From positions 1-43,318 of the forward strand of contig JAUZSC010000006.1 of NCBI GenBank assembly GCA_030949825.1: a stretch of 43,318 bases of DNA, in the 5' to 3' direction. Numbering within the stretch: the stretch's first letter is position 1; each line of letters begins with the position of its first letter. This DNA comes from Sulfurimonas sp. (lineage in GTDB: Bacteria; Campylobacterota; Campylobacteria; Campylobacterales; Sulfurimonadaceae). Shown piece after piece: positions 1 through 9,231 of this stretch. The notes under the pieces are model-generated. The model worked only from the letters and a program-made list of their open reading frames with translations. It made no database searches and had not been told where the DNA came from. The translations under genes and the position numbers were made by a program.

Positions 1-74
1 TGCGCATAAGAATTATGCTTTGGTAATCTTAAGTAAGAGACCATAAGTAAGTTCATAACCAACAATATTTAAAA

Positions 75-850
75 GGTTTAGATTCAAGGCGGAACTTTGC
101 TTCTGGCGATGGTATCGGTCCAGAAATTATGGATGCGAGTCTTAGAGTACTTGATGCCGCTGGATGCAGATGTAGAGTGGGAACATATCGAAGTTGGTGA
201 AAAAGTTTACCTTGCTGGTAATACTTCTGGTATCGTTGAGAGAAGCTTGGGCTTCAATTAAGAAAAACAAAGTTCTTTTAAAGCACCTATTACAACACCT
301 CAAGGTGGTGGATATAAGAGTTTAAATGTAACTATTCGTAAAACTTTAGGTCTTTACTGCAAATGTACGTCCTGCTCTCTCTTATAATCCGTTTATACCT
401 TCAAGATACCCAGGTATGAATGTTCTTAGCTATTCGTGAAAATGAAGAGGATTTATATGCAGGAATTGAGCACCAACAGACTCCAGAAGTAACTCAGTGT
501 CTTAAAATCATTACAAGACCATGGTTGTGAAAAGATATGTCACACTATGCATTTGAGTATGCAAAAGCATATGGTAGAAAAAGAATCACTTGTATGATTA
601 AAGATAACATTATGAAATTAACTGATGGTCTTTTGTAAAAGTATTCTACGAAACTGCTAAAAGACTATCCAGATATCGTAGCTGAAGATTGGATTATTGA
701 TATCGGTATGGCTAAACTAGTAGATAGCCCTGAAGAGTTTGACATGGTTCTTATGCCTAACCTTTATGGTGATGTTGCAACTGATATTCTTGGACTTATG
801 ACAGGTTCAGTTGGTATTGCGCCAGGTGCTAATGTTGGTGATGATATAGC
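75..850 (+). pseudogene. icd: isocitrate dehydrogenase fragment, frameshifted and truncated
   Basis: Member of the isocitrate/isopropylmalate dehydrogenase family, which oxidatively decarboxylates isocitrate or, in the reductive TCA cycle, carboxylates 2-oxoglutarate. The recognisable segments, in order and in changing frames, are GDGIGPEIMDA (from about 105), ADVEWEHIEVGEKVYLAGNT, PITTPQGGGYKSLNVTIRK, IRENEEDLYAGIEH, then from about 640 a clean run reading VFYETAK and MPNLYGDVATDILGLMTG up to GANVGDDIAM. At least six single-base errors lie between 160 and 670, so this looks like poor sequence rather than natural decay. The frame then stops exactly at the left edge of the inverted-repeat element at 851. 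The expected continuation (family members usually go on with F-E-A-V-H-G) is absent from the window. No reliable start codon is visible. Confidence 0.75.
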
Positions 851-1128
851 TATGTAAGTACCTGGTCAAAAAGAATACCAACTATCAGCGAATAGAGAAA
901 TATTCTAGTGTTAGGCAGATTTTCGCAGAACTAGCTGGCTAATTCAAGGAAATCTAACGACACAATAGGATATTTCTCTATTCGCCCGTAGGGAAACCTA
1001 AAAAGATAACTACTGACTTCGTTAAAAGTACTCGAAGCTACTAGTAGCTCCTTCGCACTTTTGCCTTGCATTAGTCATCTTTTTAGGTTTCTGATAGTTG
1101 GTATTCTTTTTGACTAGGTACTTACATA
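851..1128 (+). repeat. structured inverted-repeat element, copy A
   Basis: About 278 bp with terminal inverted repeats of 38 nt (851-888 and 1091-1128) that match except for one G.T. Inside are two 18-bp stems: 889-906 with 967-984 (one T.G wobble) and 994-1011 with 1073-1090 (one A.C mismatch). They are joined by CCCGTAGGG at 985-993. The loop of the first inner stem (907-966) and the loop of the second (1012-1072) are nearly identical to those of copy B. The second loop holds another hairpin, 1024-1062. No reading frame is present. It lies between a truncated icd and a truncated Sua5-like gene. The family is not one I recognise; a MITE-like or palindromic RNA element is the nearest description. 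Confidence 0.85.
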
Positions 1129-1372
1129 CCAAAAAGTTGCTCTCTTAGCAGCAAATCTCCCAAATCAATTAGCAAAAAATGTTATTTACTTACCTTTAGG
1201 AGAAGATGTAGCAACACAAGCTCATAATTTGTACCACTCTCTTCGTAAAGCTGATCATATGGGTTTAGAAGTTCTTGTGGTTGTAATGCCTTTGGATGAT
1301 GGGATTGGTCATGCGATTTGCGATAGGCTTCGGCGTGCTGCAGGCTTGAAAAATTGGAGTCAAGTGAACTAA
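1129..1372 (+). pseudogene. C-terminal fragment of a Sua5-like protein
   Basis: An open frame without a start codon begins at the right border of element A and ends with TAA at 1370-1372. It reads KVALLAANLPNQLAKN early, then LYHSLRKADHMG and GIGHAICDRLRRAAG near the end. This pattern (LY-x2-LR-x2-D followed by G-x-G-x-A-x2-DRL-x-RAA) is what I recognise from the C-terminal Sua5 domain of threonylcarbamoyl-AMP synthases, enzymes of tRNA t6A modification. The catalytic YrdC domain and its start are missing; about 75 residues remain of a usual 300 or more. Unlike the icd fragment to its left this frame is clean. The identification rests on the C-terminal pattern only. Confidence 0.5.
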
Positions 1373-1399
1373 GACTAGCTGATTGGTTTGTATTTTTGA

Positions 1400-1405
1400 T
1401 ATAAT
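1400..1405 (+). promoter_or_regulatory. candidate -10 box upstream of element B and the TPR gene
   Basis: TATAAT in an AT-rich stretch between the Sua5-like stop and element B. No good -35 is visible, as is common in this phylum. Transcription from here would carry element B in a long 5' leader of the TPR gene. Confidence 0.35.
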
Positions 1406-1673
1406 AAGTCCTTAGTCAAAAGAAACCCCAACTTAAGAAAGCTAAGAAGAGTACTAATGCAAGGCGAAATTACGAAGGAGCTACTAGTAGCTTCGAGTGA
1501 TTTCAACGAAGTCAGTAGTACTCTTCTTAGCTTTCCCTACGGGCGACAAGAGAGTAGTCCTATTGTGTCGTTAGATTTTCTTGAATTAGCAAAGCTAGTC
1601 CTGCGAAAATCTGCCTAACACTAGAACTACTCTCTTATCGCTTAAGTTGGGGTTTCTTTTGACTAAGGACTTA
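1405..1673 (-). repeat. structured inverted-repeat element, copy B (inverted relative to A)
   Basis: About 269 bp. The terminal inverted repeat is perfect over 33 nt (1405-1437 with 1641-1673). The inner stems are 1438-1455 with 1517-1534 (18 bp, perfect) and 1544-1561 with 1623-1640 (18 bp, two C.A mismatches that become G.U on the minus strand). They are separated by CCCTACGGG at 1535-1543, the complement of the linker in copy A. Read on the minus strand, the copy aligns end to end with copy A: the loops are nearly identical, while the stem sequences differ with compensating changes. The right end is 25 bp from the start codon of the TPR gene. No coding capacity. Confidence 0.85.
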
Positions 1674-1698
1674 AGATACAAAACATCGAAGGTAGTAC

Positions 1699-4029
1699 AT
1701 GGCAGAGCTAGAAGAAGAGATAATTATCATTGATGATAATGGTGCTATTGAAGATTCGCATGAAAGTGATAAAGATAACACTCAAGAATCATCAAGTTCT
1801 AAACTAAAAAAACCAATAATTTTTGCTCTTTTAGCAGTAGTTTTAATAGTTATAATTATAATAACTTTTTTAAGTTTAAGCTCTCCCGAAGAAGAAAACA
1901 TCTCCTTTGATGCAGACTTCTTAGATGAAAAACTATCACAACCAGATACTCCACCCTCTCAACCTAGTAAACTAGAAAATATGATTGCAAAAGCAAATTA
2001 TCTCTATACTAATGGATCAAAAGAAAAAGCACTCTCCCTATATGCAACAATAGCCCACTACAGTGAAGCAATTTCGCAGTATAATCTTGGTGTAGCTCAG
2101 CTAAAAAATAAACAATATCAAGAAGCTTTCAAGACCTTCTCAAAAGCTATAAAAAATGATGAAAAAAGATGTGTCAGTGCTATTAATGCTGCTGTATGTG
2201 CAATTCATTTAGATGATAAAAAAAGTTTTGAGTACTATATTGGTCTTGCTTATGCCTATCTTCCATATGAAGTAAATTCTCCCTTGTATTCCTATTATTC
2301 TACTCTTATAAGCTACTATAAAAAAGATTATCTAAATGCTCTAAACTCATTAAAAAATTCAACATCTTCAGAGTATCCAAATATTCAAAAAAACCTTAGT
2401 GCGAAGATTAATGCTCTTTATGAAAATGATTATATAGCTCTTGATGCTATGGAAAAAAATTATGATGATTTAGATGACTTTAGTCTAGGACTACTCTATG
2501 CTAGAGTCGGTGACTTTGATCTTGCCATTAATCATTTTGATGAAGCACTTATTAAAAATATTCAACCTGTAAAAGCACAACTTGCTCTTGGTCTGATAAA
2601 CATTAAACTAGGTAACTTACAAGAAGCAGCAAGGCTGATTAACAACATAACAGATATGTACCCTGATGAAGTTTACACACATTATCCAATTCATGTGAAA
2701 CTCAAATCTTCCCTTTTTGATGTAGAAAAAGCACAAGAGCACTACAGAAAGAGAACGCTACTCTCCAAAAACACTGTTTATCAAAAAATATTTGCTTTTT
2801 CTCCTTACAAAATTTTTAATGCAAACCAGACAATTAGTTATATACGAAAGGGAAATGCAAATATCTATATAGATAACATCAAATCAGCAAAAGAGTATCT
2901 CCAAACGAGTTCTGCCTCATCAAATGTAAATATAGGCATAACCAAAGCAATAAGAAAAGCACTCAATTTAAAAATCCGAAATGCAAACCACGATTTACTC
3001 GCTTTAGTGAAGATACAACCTAAACACTCTATTTTGCAATATAACTTAGCCTTAACTTATGCACAGATGGGAGATTTAAAAAAGGCAAATGAGCACTTTT
3101 TGCGTTCTTACTATTTAGATGCAAAAAATTATCTCTCTGGAATTTATGCAATTATGACAAGTCAGCTTATAAATAAAAATTCTCATAAAATTCGTTCAAT
3201 GATTACAAATGCTATTAACGATGAAGAGGAGAGTGAAGAGAAAGATTTATACAAAACACTTCTGTTTATTAGCAATAATAACTATCTCTCTGCCGTTGAC
3301 TGGTTAGATAATGACTATAAAAAAAGGCCTTTATACCTCTTACTCAACACATTAATAGCACTCAAATTAGATAAGCTCGAAGTTGCAAAAAAATCTAGTA
3401 ATACACTCACGATTTTACTTCCAAATGAGATACTCCCACATTTATTATATATTGACTCACATTTTTCTAAGCTCAAAACAAAAGAGTATGCATTTAGTGT
3501 TTTAAAATACTTAAAAGGTATAAAATTTAATTATCAGGATTTATATTATGGTCCTTACATTACTCGTTATTTATATATACAAGAGAGCCTTATCACGGGA
3601 AGACTTTACTTTTTACGACAACAACTCAAAGATGTACTTGAGAGTACAAGCGATGAAACGCAGGAGATTACAAGTGCTTTAGCCTTAGCATCATTTTTTG
3701 ACAAACAGTTTGAAGAGTCCTATACTCTGTACAATCATCTCATAGATGAACTTAAAGTACAAGATGCCTATACACTGTTTTTAGGTGCACTAGCCTCAAC
3801 TGAAGCTTCACACCATGAAAATGCAATAGCACTACTTGAGTTGTCAAAACTTAAAAATTCTAACTTTTATGAGAGCCGTTATGCCTTAGCCTTGCTTTAT
3901 CTTGAAGCGAAGAATAACAAAGGTGCAGTGATTCAATTAACGAAGATAGAAAAAGATGGATTTATATCAAACTATTTTGATTTTGAAATAGATACAAATG
4001 AGTTACTGTTTAAGAAAAATAACCCATAA
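1699..4029 (+). CDS. membrane-anchored TPR protein, possibly PflB-like
   Basis: 776 residues, intact. An acidic cytoplasmic N-terminus (about residues 1-35) precedes one hydrophobic helix (about 37-60, rich in I, L and V) and then a long helical region with degenerate tetratricopeptide repeats, for example around AISQYNLGVAQLKNKQYQEA and ILQYNLALTYAQMGDLKKAN. This predicts one membrane anchor and a large periplasmic TPR superhelix that scaffolds protein contacts. The acidic leader plus single helix plus TPR plan recalls PflB, a motor-associated protein of Campylobacter flagella, but I cannot prove orthology and no flagellar genes are adjacent. The start follows GAAGGTAG by a suitable distance. 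The gene converges on the psd-related gene, and the 3' ends overlap by about 20 bp. Confidence 0.85.
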   Translation: MAELEEEIIIIDDNGAIEDSHESDKDNTQESSSSKLKKPIIFALLAVVLIVIIIITFLSLSSPEEENISFDADFLDEKLSQPDTPPSQPSKLENMIAKANYLYTNGSKEKALSLYATIAHYSEAISQYNLGVAQLKNKQYQEAFKTFSKAIKNDEKRCVSAINAAVCAIHLDDKKSFEYYIGLAYAYLPYEVNSPLYSYYSTLISYYKKDYLNALNSLKNSTSSEYPNIQKNLSAKINALYENDYIALDAMEKNYDDLDDFSLGLLYARVGDFDLAINHFDEALIKNIQPVKAQLALGLINIKLGNLQEAARLINNITDMYPDEVYTHYPIHVKLKSSLFDVEKAQEHYRKRTLLSKNTVYQKIFAFSPYKIFNANQTISYIRKGNANIYIDNIKSAKEYLQTSSASSNVNIGITKAIRKALNLKIRNANHDLLALVKIQPKHSILQYNLALTYAQMGDLKKANEHFLRSYYLDAKNYLSGIYAIMTSQLINKNSHKIRSMITNAINDEEESEEKDLYKTLLFISNNNYLSAVDWLDNDYKKRPLYLLLNTLIALKLDKLEVAKKSSNTLTILLPNEILPHLLYIDSHFSKLKTKEYAFSVLKYLKGIKFNYQDLYYGPYITRYLYIQESLITGRLYFLRQQLKDVLESTSDETQEITSALALASFFDKQFEESYTLYNHLIDELKVQDAYTLFLGALASTEASHHENAIALLELSKLKNSNFYESRYALALLYLEAKNNKGAVIQLTKIEKDGFISNYFDFEIDTNELLFKKNNP

Positions 4030-4645
4030 GTGATTCTGAGGCTTTAAGCTCTGAACCTACACTAATATTTATTCTAAAATTTTGAGGTAGATAAATGTAG
4101 GTAGTTCCATTTAACATAAGTCCATATCTTGCAGTTTGGAGTAACTTTTGCTCATTATGTAGTTCAATAAAAAGAGGTGCAAAACTTCTCTCAAGCCTAT
4201 GTATAATTTTAAACTTATTATCTTGTGTAGCTAAAAAAGATATTTCTGCATTTTCATTAAGCATTTGGAAAAGTTTAGAATTTTTCGAGACTCTAGTTCC
4301 ATTTTGCTTGACTACTTTACTTACTGTAGCATTCGTGGGAACACGAAGAACTCCAACATCTTTGTAGCTACTTTGTAGCTCTATTTTATAAGCATACTCA
4401 TGGTTTTCTAACTCTACTATACTTTGAACTACTCCATCAACTGGAGATAAAAAGCTACTTGCTTCAAGTAGGCATAATTCTCGTTCTGGATTCCGAAAAG
4501 AGTAGCCTATAAGAAGAGTAGATACAAAAGCAATAAAAGCTAAGAAATCAAAATCTAAAATTAAAAATAGTCCAAGAAACGATAAACTAACAATAAAATA
4601 GTTTATACCCTCTTTGGCTAAAGGAAGTAGGTTACTTCTCATCAC
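4010..4645 (-). CDS. phosphatidylserine decarboxylase-related protein
   Basis: 211 residues. Two hydrophobic segments near the N-terminus (about 13-50) are followed by the compact Psd/Asd fold, with FRNPER, a cluster SPVDGVV and a C-terminal region RYGLMLNGTTYIYLP. Authentic Psd enzymes self-cleave at a Gly-Ser in this last region to make the pyruvoyl cofactor; here the equivalent position reads Gly-Thr. It therefore may not be a functional decarboxylase. In Campylobacter a related small membrane gene sits between pssA and ftsH, and the same position is kept here. The start overlaps the ftsH stop, which implies translational coupling in a psd-related / ftsH / prmA / cheY transcript. No pssA follows; the TPR gene lies there instead. 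Confidence 0.75.
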   Translation of the reverse strand: MMRSNLLPLAKEGINYFIVSLSFLGLFLILDFDFLAFIAFVSTLLIGYSFRNPERELCLLEASSFLSPVDGVVQSIVELENHEYAYKIELQSSYKDVGVLRVPTNATVSKVVKQNGTRVSKNSKLFQMLNENAEISFLATQDNKFKIIHRLERSFAPLFIELHNEQKLLQTARYGLMLNGTTYIYLPQNFRINISVGSELKASESLMGYFS

Positions 4646-6603
4646 TCTTCGCTTGAGACTTGTCTATCATTGAAGCATCAACTTTTAACTCTTCTGATAT
4701 TTCATCAAATGTATTATCTACCTTTGATTCCATATTATTTTCTTCTTCAAAACTTATAAGAATTTCCCGAACTTCTTCACCCGTAATATTTTCTTTTTTA
4801 TAAAGAAGTGCTACCATATCTTCTATAGCACCTCTGTACTCTTCAAGACGTGTAAGAACAGTTTTATAGCGCTCTTGCAGTGATGACTTAATAAATTCAT
4901 CCATATTCTCAGCCATTTTTTCACTATACTCACGAGGAGCTTGCTGCACTCCCCCTAAAAAGGATTGTCTTGACTTTTCTAGTACCATAAGTCCAGCTAT
5001 ATCACTCATACCATATGTTTGAACCATAGACTTAATAATATCCGTTGCACGCTCTAAATCATTTCCAGCACCTGTAGAAATCTCTCCAATAAACACCTCT
5101 TCAGCAGCACGACCACCGAGTAGAACATCTACTTCAGCCCATAACTCATGCTTTTGCATCATAAACCTATTTTCTTCTGGTTTATTTAAAGTATATCCAA
5201 GTGCTGCTAAACCACGAGGAACAATAGAAACCTTAGAGACTTTTTTAGCACCTATAGTTGTCTCAGCTAAAAGGGCATGTCCACTCTCATGGTAAGCAAC
5301 TATCTTTTTCTCTCTCGGATTAATACGACGAGATTTTTTAGCAAGTCCAGCTAAGGCACGCTCAACTGACTCAAAAAGATCTTTTTGTTTTACAGTTTTC
5401 TGACTTTTACGTCCTGCTAAAAGAGCACCTTCGTTGATAATATTTGCTAAATCTGCACCTGCTAAACCAGCAGTTAAACGAGCAACTTCTTCAACATCAA
5501 CATCCTTATCCATCTTCACATTTTTCATATGTACATTTAAGAATTTTCACACGACCTTCAAAATCTGGCTTATCCACAAGAACTTGTCTGTCAAAACGCC
5601 CAGGACGTAGTAGTGCTTGATCTAAAATCTCAGGTCTATTAGTAGCGGCTAGAATAATAACGGGAGTATCTGTACCAAAACCATCCATCTCTGCTAGAAG
5701 TTGGTTAAGTGTCTGTTCACGTTCATCATTTCCACCCATATTTGCACCACTTGCACGACTCTTACCAATAGCATCTATCTCATCAATAAATATAATACTT
5801 GGAGCATCTTTTTTTGCTTGTTCAAACAGGTCTCTCACGCGAGCAGCCCCCACTCCAACAAACATCTCTATAAAACTAGAACCAGTAACTGAGAAAAAAG
5901 GCACTTCTGCTTCACCAGCTACTGCTTTGGCTAAAAGAGTTTTACCTGTACCTGGGCTACCAACAAGAAGTACACCCTTAGGGATTTTTGCACCAATTTC
6001 TACATAACGAGCAGGATACTTTAAAAAGTCCACTATCTCTTGAACTTCCTCTTTCGCCTCTTCTACACCTGCTACATCATCAAACTTTGTGGTAGGTTTT
6101 TCTGAGTTAACCATCTTTTTTGAGTTACCCATACCAAGAAGTCCACCACCCATACTCTTTTGCATGCGACCCGCAAAAAACATCCAAATACCAATGATAA
6201 TCAAAAATGGAAATAACCAGCCAAACATTTCAGTAAACCAGTTTGTTTCTGAAAAACCTTGATACTCAATACCTTTAGCATCAAGTGCTTCTACAAGTTT
6301 TGTATCACCCTTCACTATGCGTGTAGTATAAATAGTTGCTCCATCTGAAGCCGTTGCTTTAATGTAACTCTGTCCAATTTCAACCTTACTTACACTCTTA
6401 GAATCAACAAGAGATTTTAGTTCGGAGTAGCTTACTTGCTTGACTCGCTTACTTGTATTTCCCAAAGCTCCATTTGCACTTGCTCCGTCTCCAACAAGCA
6501 TCTTAAATACACCTATGATAACAATTGAAAAAATTGCAAATGTTATTAAGGGATTTTTGTTAAAAAAGTTATCGTTATCGTTTTTATTTTCGTTATCAGC
6601 CAT
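4632..6603 (-). CDS. ftsH: ATP-dependent zinc metalloprotease FtsH (one frameshift)
   Basis: Membrane-bound AAA+ protease that degrades misfolded membrane proteins and regulators. From the start at 6603 (MADNENK) the order is: helix about 19-37, periplasmic domain, second helix, Walker A GSPGTGKT near residue 210, Walker B IIFIDEID, the second region of homology ATNRPE with LLRPGRFDR, then zinc motif HESGH in the C-terminal half and a short coiled tail. The reading frame breaks once near 5530, where an extra T in the codons for KILK-VHMKNVK splits the gene into two open frames. Restoring it gives about 656 residues, normal for FtsH. The gene is indispensable or nearly so in most bacteria, so a base-call error is likely. 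It follows prmA closely and overlaps the psd-related gene. Confidence 0.93.
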
Positions 6604-6614
6604 TTTATCTCTTT

Positions 6615-7441
6615 TTATTTTCTTTTTAAAATTAAAGTAACCCATTCATCTTGAGCTATTTTTTCTATCACTTCACAATCTTTATAGAAGTTTAATACTT
6701 TGTTCTCATACTTATCTAAAATACCTGATAAAACTAAAATAGCATTATCTTCAAGTGCATTTTTTAAATCTTTTGCAATAAAGGTTAAAACATCAGCAAC
6801 AATATTTGCCACTACAAAATCATACTTCTTTTCACTAATGAAGAAGAACCTTCCCATATTTTATGAAAGACTAAGCCATTAAGTTTAGCATTTACTTTTG
6901 AGTTCTCAACTGAAATAGGATCGGTATCACATGCATCTACAGTAGCACCCAACTTCATCGCCGCCATAGCTAAAATACCACTACCGCACCCTACATCTAA
7001 AACTCTATCACCTTCTTTAACATACTTCGATATTGCTCTTAATGCAGAGGCTGTTGTCGGGTGGTGCCCTGTTCCAAATGCTAAAGCGGGGTCTATTACA
7101 ATGTTAAGTAGGTCAGGATTTGGTTTATCCCATGTTGGATAGATATAAAACTTATCAATTGCTAAAGGTTTTATACTGTTTTGGTAAGATTTCACCCAGT
7201 CACTATTTTGAAGTTTTTCTTGTTTACACTCAAGTTCAATTGTTTCACCAAGTGACTTTTGCAGTGCTTCTGTAAACTGCTCCAGTCCCCATATAATGGT
7301 ATCTAACTCATCTTCACTTCTTATGATAAACCCATTATCAGTCTCTTCAAAACCAACCGGCAGTGTATCTGATAAAAAATCGCAATAGAGTGAGTGATGA
7401 GAAGAAAGCGTAACTACTAACTGATAGTAGTACTCTGACAT
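6615..7441 (-). CDS. prmA: ribosomal protein L11 methyltransferase (one frameshift)
   Basis: SAM-dependent methyltransferase that modifies ribosomal protein L11. The N-terminal L11-binding part is followed by the PrmA hallmark [14 protein letters not shown], the SAM-binding loop [15 protein letters not shown] and, in the second frame, [13 protein letters not shown] with the NIV-A segment of the active site. The frame breaks near 6850, just after KIWEGSS, and continues in another frame to the stop at 6615; joined, the protein is about 275 residues, normal for the family. The ATG at 7441 overlaps the cheY stop by one base. The order cheY-prmA-ftsH is conserved in Campylobacterota. Confidence 0.9.
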
Positions 7442-7815
7442 TACTCTGAAACACCCATAACAGCACCTAACTTTTCTTTAAGCACTTGAGGAGTAAAAGG
7501 TTTTACTATGTAGTTATTTACACCCGCTTTAAGTGCTGTAATAACCTCAGCTTTACCACCTTCTGTAGTAACCATAATAATAGGAGTATCTTTAAAACGT
7601 GCATCTGCACGAACTTTTTGAACAAGTTCAAGACCATTCATCTCTGGCATATTCCAGTCAGTAATAAGCATATCAATGTCCGGATTTGCATCCATTTGAG
7701 CCCAACCTTCAACACCATCAGCACCCTCTAGAATATCTTTATATCCTAGACGAGCTAAAGTATTTTTAATAATACGACGCATTGTAGAACTGTCATCAAC
7801 AACCAGTAATTTCAA
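7441..7815 (-). CDS. cheY: chemotaxis response regulator CheY
   Basis: 124 residues, a stand-alone receiver domain with the full active site: acidic pair D7-D8, phosphorylatable D53 (ITDWNMP), T83 and K105 (IVKPF). Phosphorylated CheY binds the flagellar switch and changes the rotation of the motor. There is no output domain. It is intact and compact, and is followed by prmA with a one-base overlap. An 80-bp AT-rich gap separates it from hisA upstream and could hold its own promoter. Confidence 0.93.
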   Translation of the reverse strand: MKLLVVDDSSTMRRIIKNTLARLGYKDILEGADGVEGWAQMDANPDIDMLITDWNMPEMNGLELVQKVRADARFKDTPIIMVTTEGGKAEVITALKAGVNNYIVKPFTPQVLKEKLGAVMGVSE

Positions 7816-7895
7816 ATGAAATCCTTTTATATAATAATTTATAAATTTTAATACTAAAATAATAGCAAAATTTTGATTTGTTTACAATTAAGTAC

Positions 7896-8606
7896 TTAAC
7901 CCAATAACTTAAACATTTTATTCAAGTCAAGTCTACCCTCATAATAAGCCTTACCAATAATCACACCCTCAACCTCTTTAGTCGCGATAAGTGCTTCTAT
8001 ATCACTCTCATCTTTAACGCCACCACTTGCTATAGTAGGAAGACCTGAAGCACGAGCTATATCTAAGGTAAAATCAACATTAACACCACTCAGTGTGCCA
8101 TCTTTACCAACATCAGTGCAGATAATAGCCTCAACTCCTGCGTTTGCAAACTCTTTTGCTAGGTCTGTTGCTCTCATTTTACTCACTTCACCCCAACCCT
8201 CAACTGCAACATACCCATCAATAGCATCTATTCCAACTGCTATTGGATATTTTGCTGCCATATCTCTTACAAACTGTGGATTTTTCACTGCGATACTGCC
8301 TAAAATAATTCTATCTATTCCAATTTCTAACATCTTTTGAATAGTTTTTTCATCACGAATACCGCCACCAAGCTCTAACTTAACATTACAGTTTGCACGT
8401 ATTTTAATAATAGAATCTAAATTTTTAGGTTCTCCTGCAAAGGCACCATTTAAATCTACTAAATGTACCCACTCAGCCCCCATTTCTTCAAACTTTTTTA
8501 CAAGTTCATATGGTTCATTTGAGTATACTTTTGCACTATCCATAAGACCTTTTGTAAGTCTTACTGCCTGTCCATCTTTTAAATCTATCGCTGGGTATAA
8601 TGTCAT
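7896..8606 (-). CDS. hisA: HisA, phosphoribosylformimino-AICAR-P isomerase
   Basis: 236 residues, a complete (beta/alpha)8 barrel enzyme of histidine synthesis that opens the ribose ring of ProFAR to PRFAR. Visible marks are the N-terminal [13 protein letters not shown] with the catalytic Asp, the phosphate-binding LGGGIRDE and IASGGVKD loops, and [12 protein letters not shown] with the second catalytic Asp. It starts 15 bp after the stop of hisH, so the two are co-transcribed. Its product is the substrate of the HisH-HisF pair. hisF is not in the window. Confidence 0.95.
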   Translation of the reverse strand: MTLYPAIDLKDGQAVRLTKGLMDSAKVYSNEPYELVKKFEEMGAEWVHLVDLNGAFAGEPKNLDSIIKIRANCNVKLELGGGIRDEKTIQKMLEIGIDRIILGSIAVKNPQFVRDMAAKYPIAVGIDAIDGYVAVEGWGEVSKMRATDLAKEFANAGVEAIICTDVGKDGTLSGVNVDFTLDIARASGLPTIASGGVKDESDIEALIATKEVEGVIIGKAYYEGRLDLNKMFKLLG

Positions 8607-8620
8607 AATTATCTCTTTTC

Positions 8621-9231
8621 CTATATTTTTATAAAGTTTTCTAAAATTTTCAGTCCATTCTCATGGCTTTTTTCTGGGTGTGGCTGTATCCCCATTATAT
8701 TCTCATGTGCTACTGCCGAGGTAAATCTATAACCATACTCAGTCTCACCAATTATATCCTCAGGATTAGCACCTGTTATATGATAAGTATGCACAAAATA
8801 GAGGTAATGATTTTCATCTAAACCCTCAAAAAGTGGATGATTTTTTGTAAACATTCTATTCCAGCCCATATGTGGCACTTTTAATGGCTCACTAAACTTT
8901 GATGTATCAAAAGCTTTTATATCACCTTTAATAAGACCAAGTCCCTTATGTTCTCCGAACTCTTCACTACTATCAAAAAGCAGTTGCATTCCTAAACAGA
9001 TACCAAGAATTGGCTTCTTACTCCGTGCAAACTCTTTAATAGCATCAATCATCTTGTACTCTCTTAAATGCTCCATCGCATCACCAAAAGCTCCAACTCC
9101 AGGGAGGATTAACTTATCATACTCTTTAACTTATCTGGATTGCTTACAACAACTGTCTCTTTGCCAAGTTTAGCAAAAGCATTTTGTACACTCGCAAGAT
9201 TACCCATCTTGTAGTCAACAATTCCTATCAT
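8621..9231 (-). CDS. hisH: HisH, imidazole glycerol phosphate synthase glutaminase subunit (one frameshift)
   Basis: Class I glutamine amidotransferase that supplies ammonia to HisF. The downstream frame has the nucleophile elbow [10 protein letters not shown] and the His/Glu pair in PHPEKS. The N-terminal segment is read in another frame from the ATG at 9231 ([14 protein letters not shown]); the frames join near 9125 if one A is restored in the codons for NPDKLKEYDKL. Restored length is about 203 residues, normal for HisH. The start overlaps the stop of the upstream Cache-domain gene (ATGA arrangement). Confidence 0.9.

Noticed and set aside
1129..1404. Invertible switch between inverted copies A and B
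   Set aside because: The stems of A and B are too diverged for easy homologous inversion, and neither orientation of the segment would restore icd or Sua5.
851..1673. Elements A and B as a CRISPR array, integron site or IS remnant
   Set aside because: There are only two inverted copies with no spacers, no integrase and no transposase frame; the covarying stems fit none of these types.
5506..5528. FtsH as two separate natural genes
   Set aside because: Removing one T rejoins a full-length conserved AAA+ protease; the split falls inside the AAA+ module.
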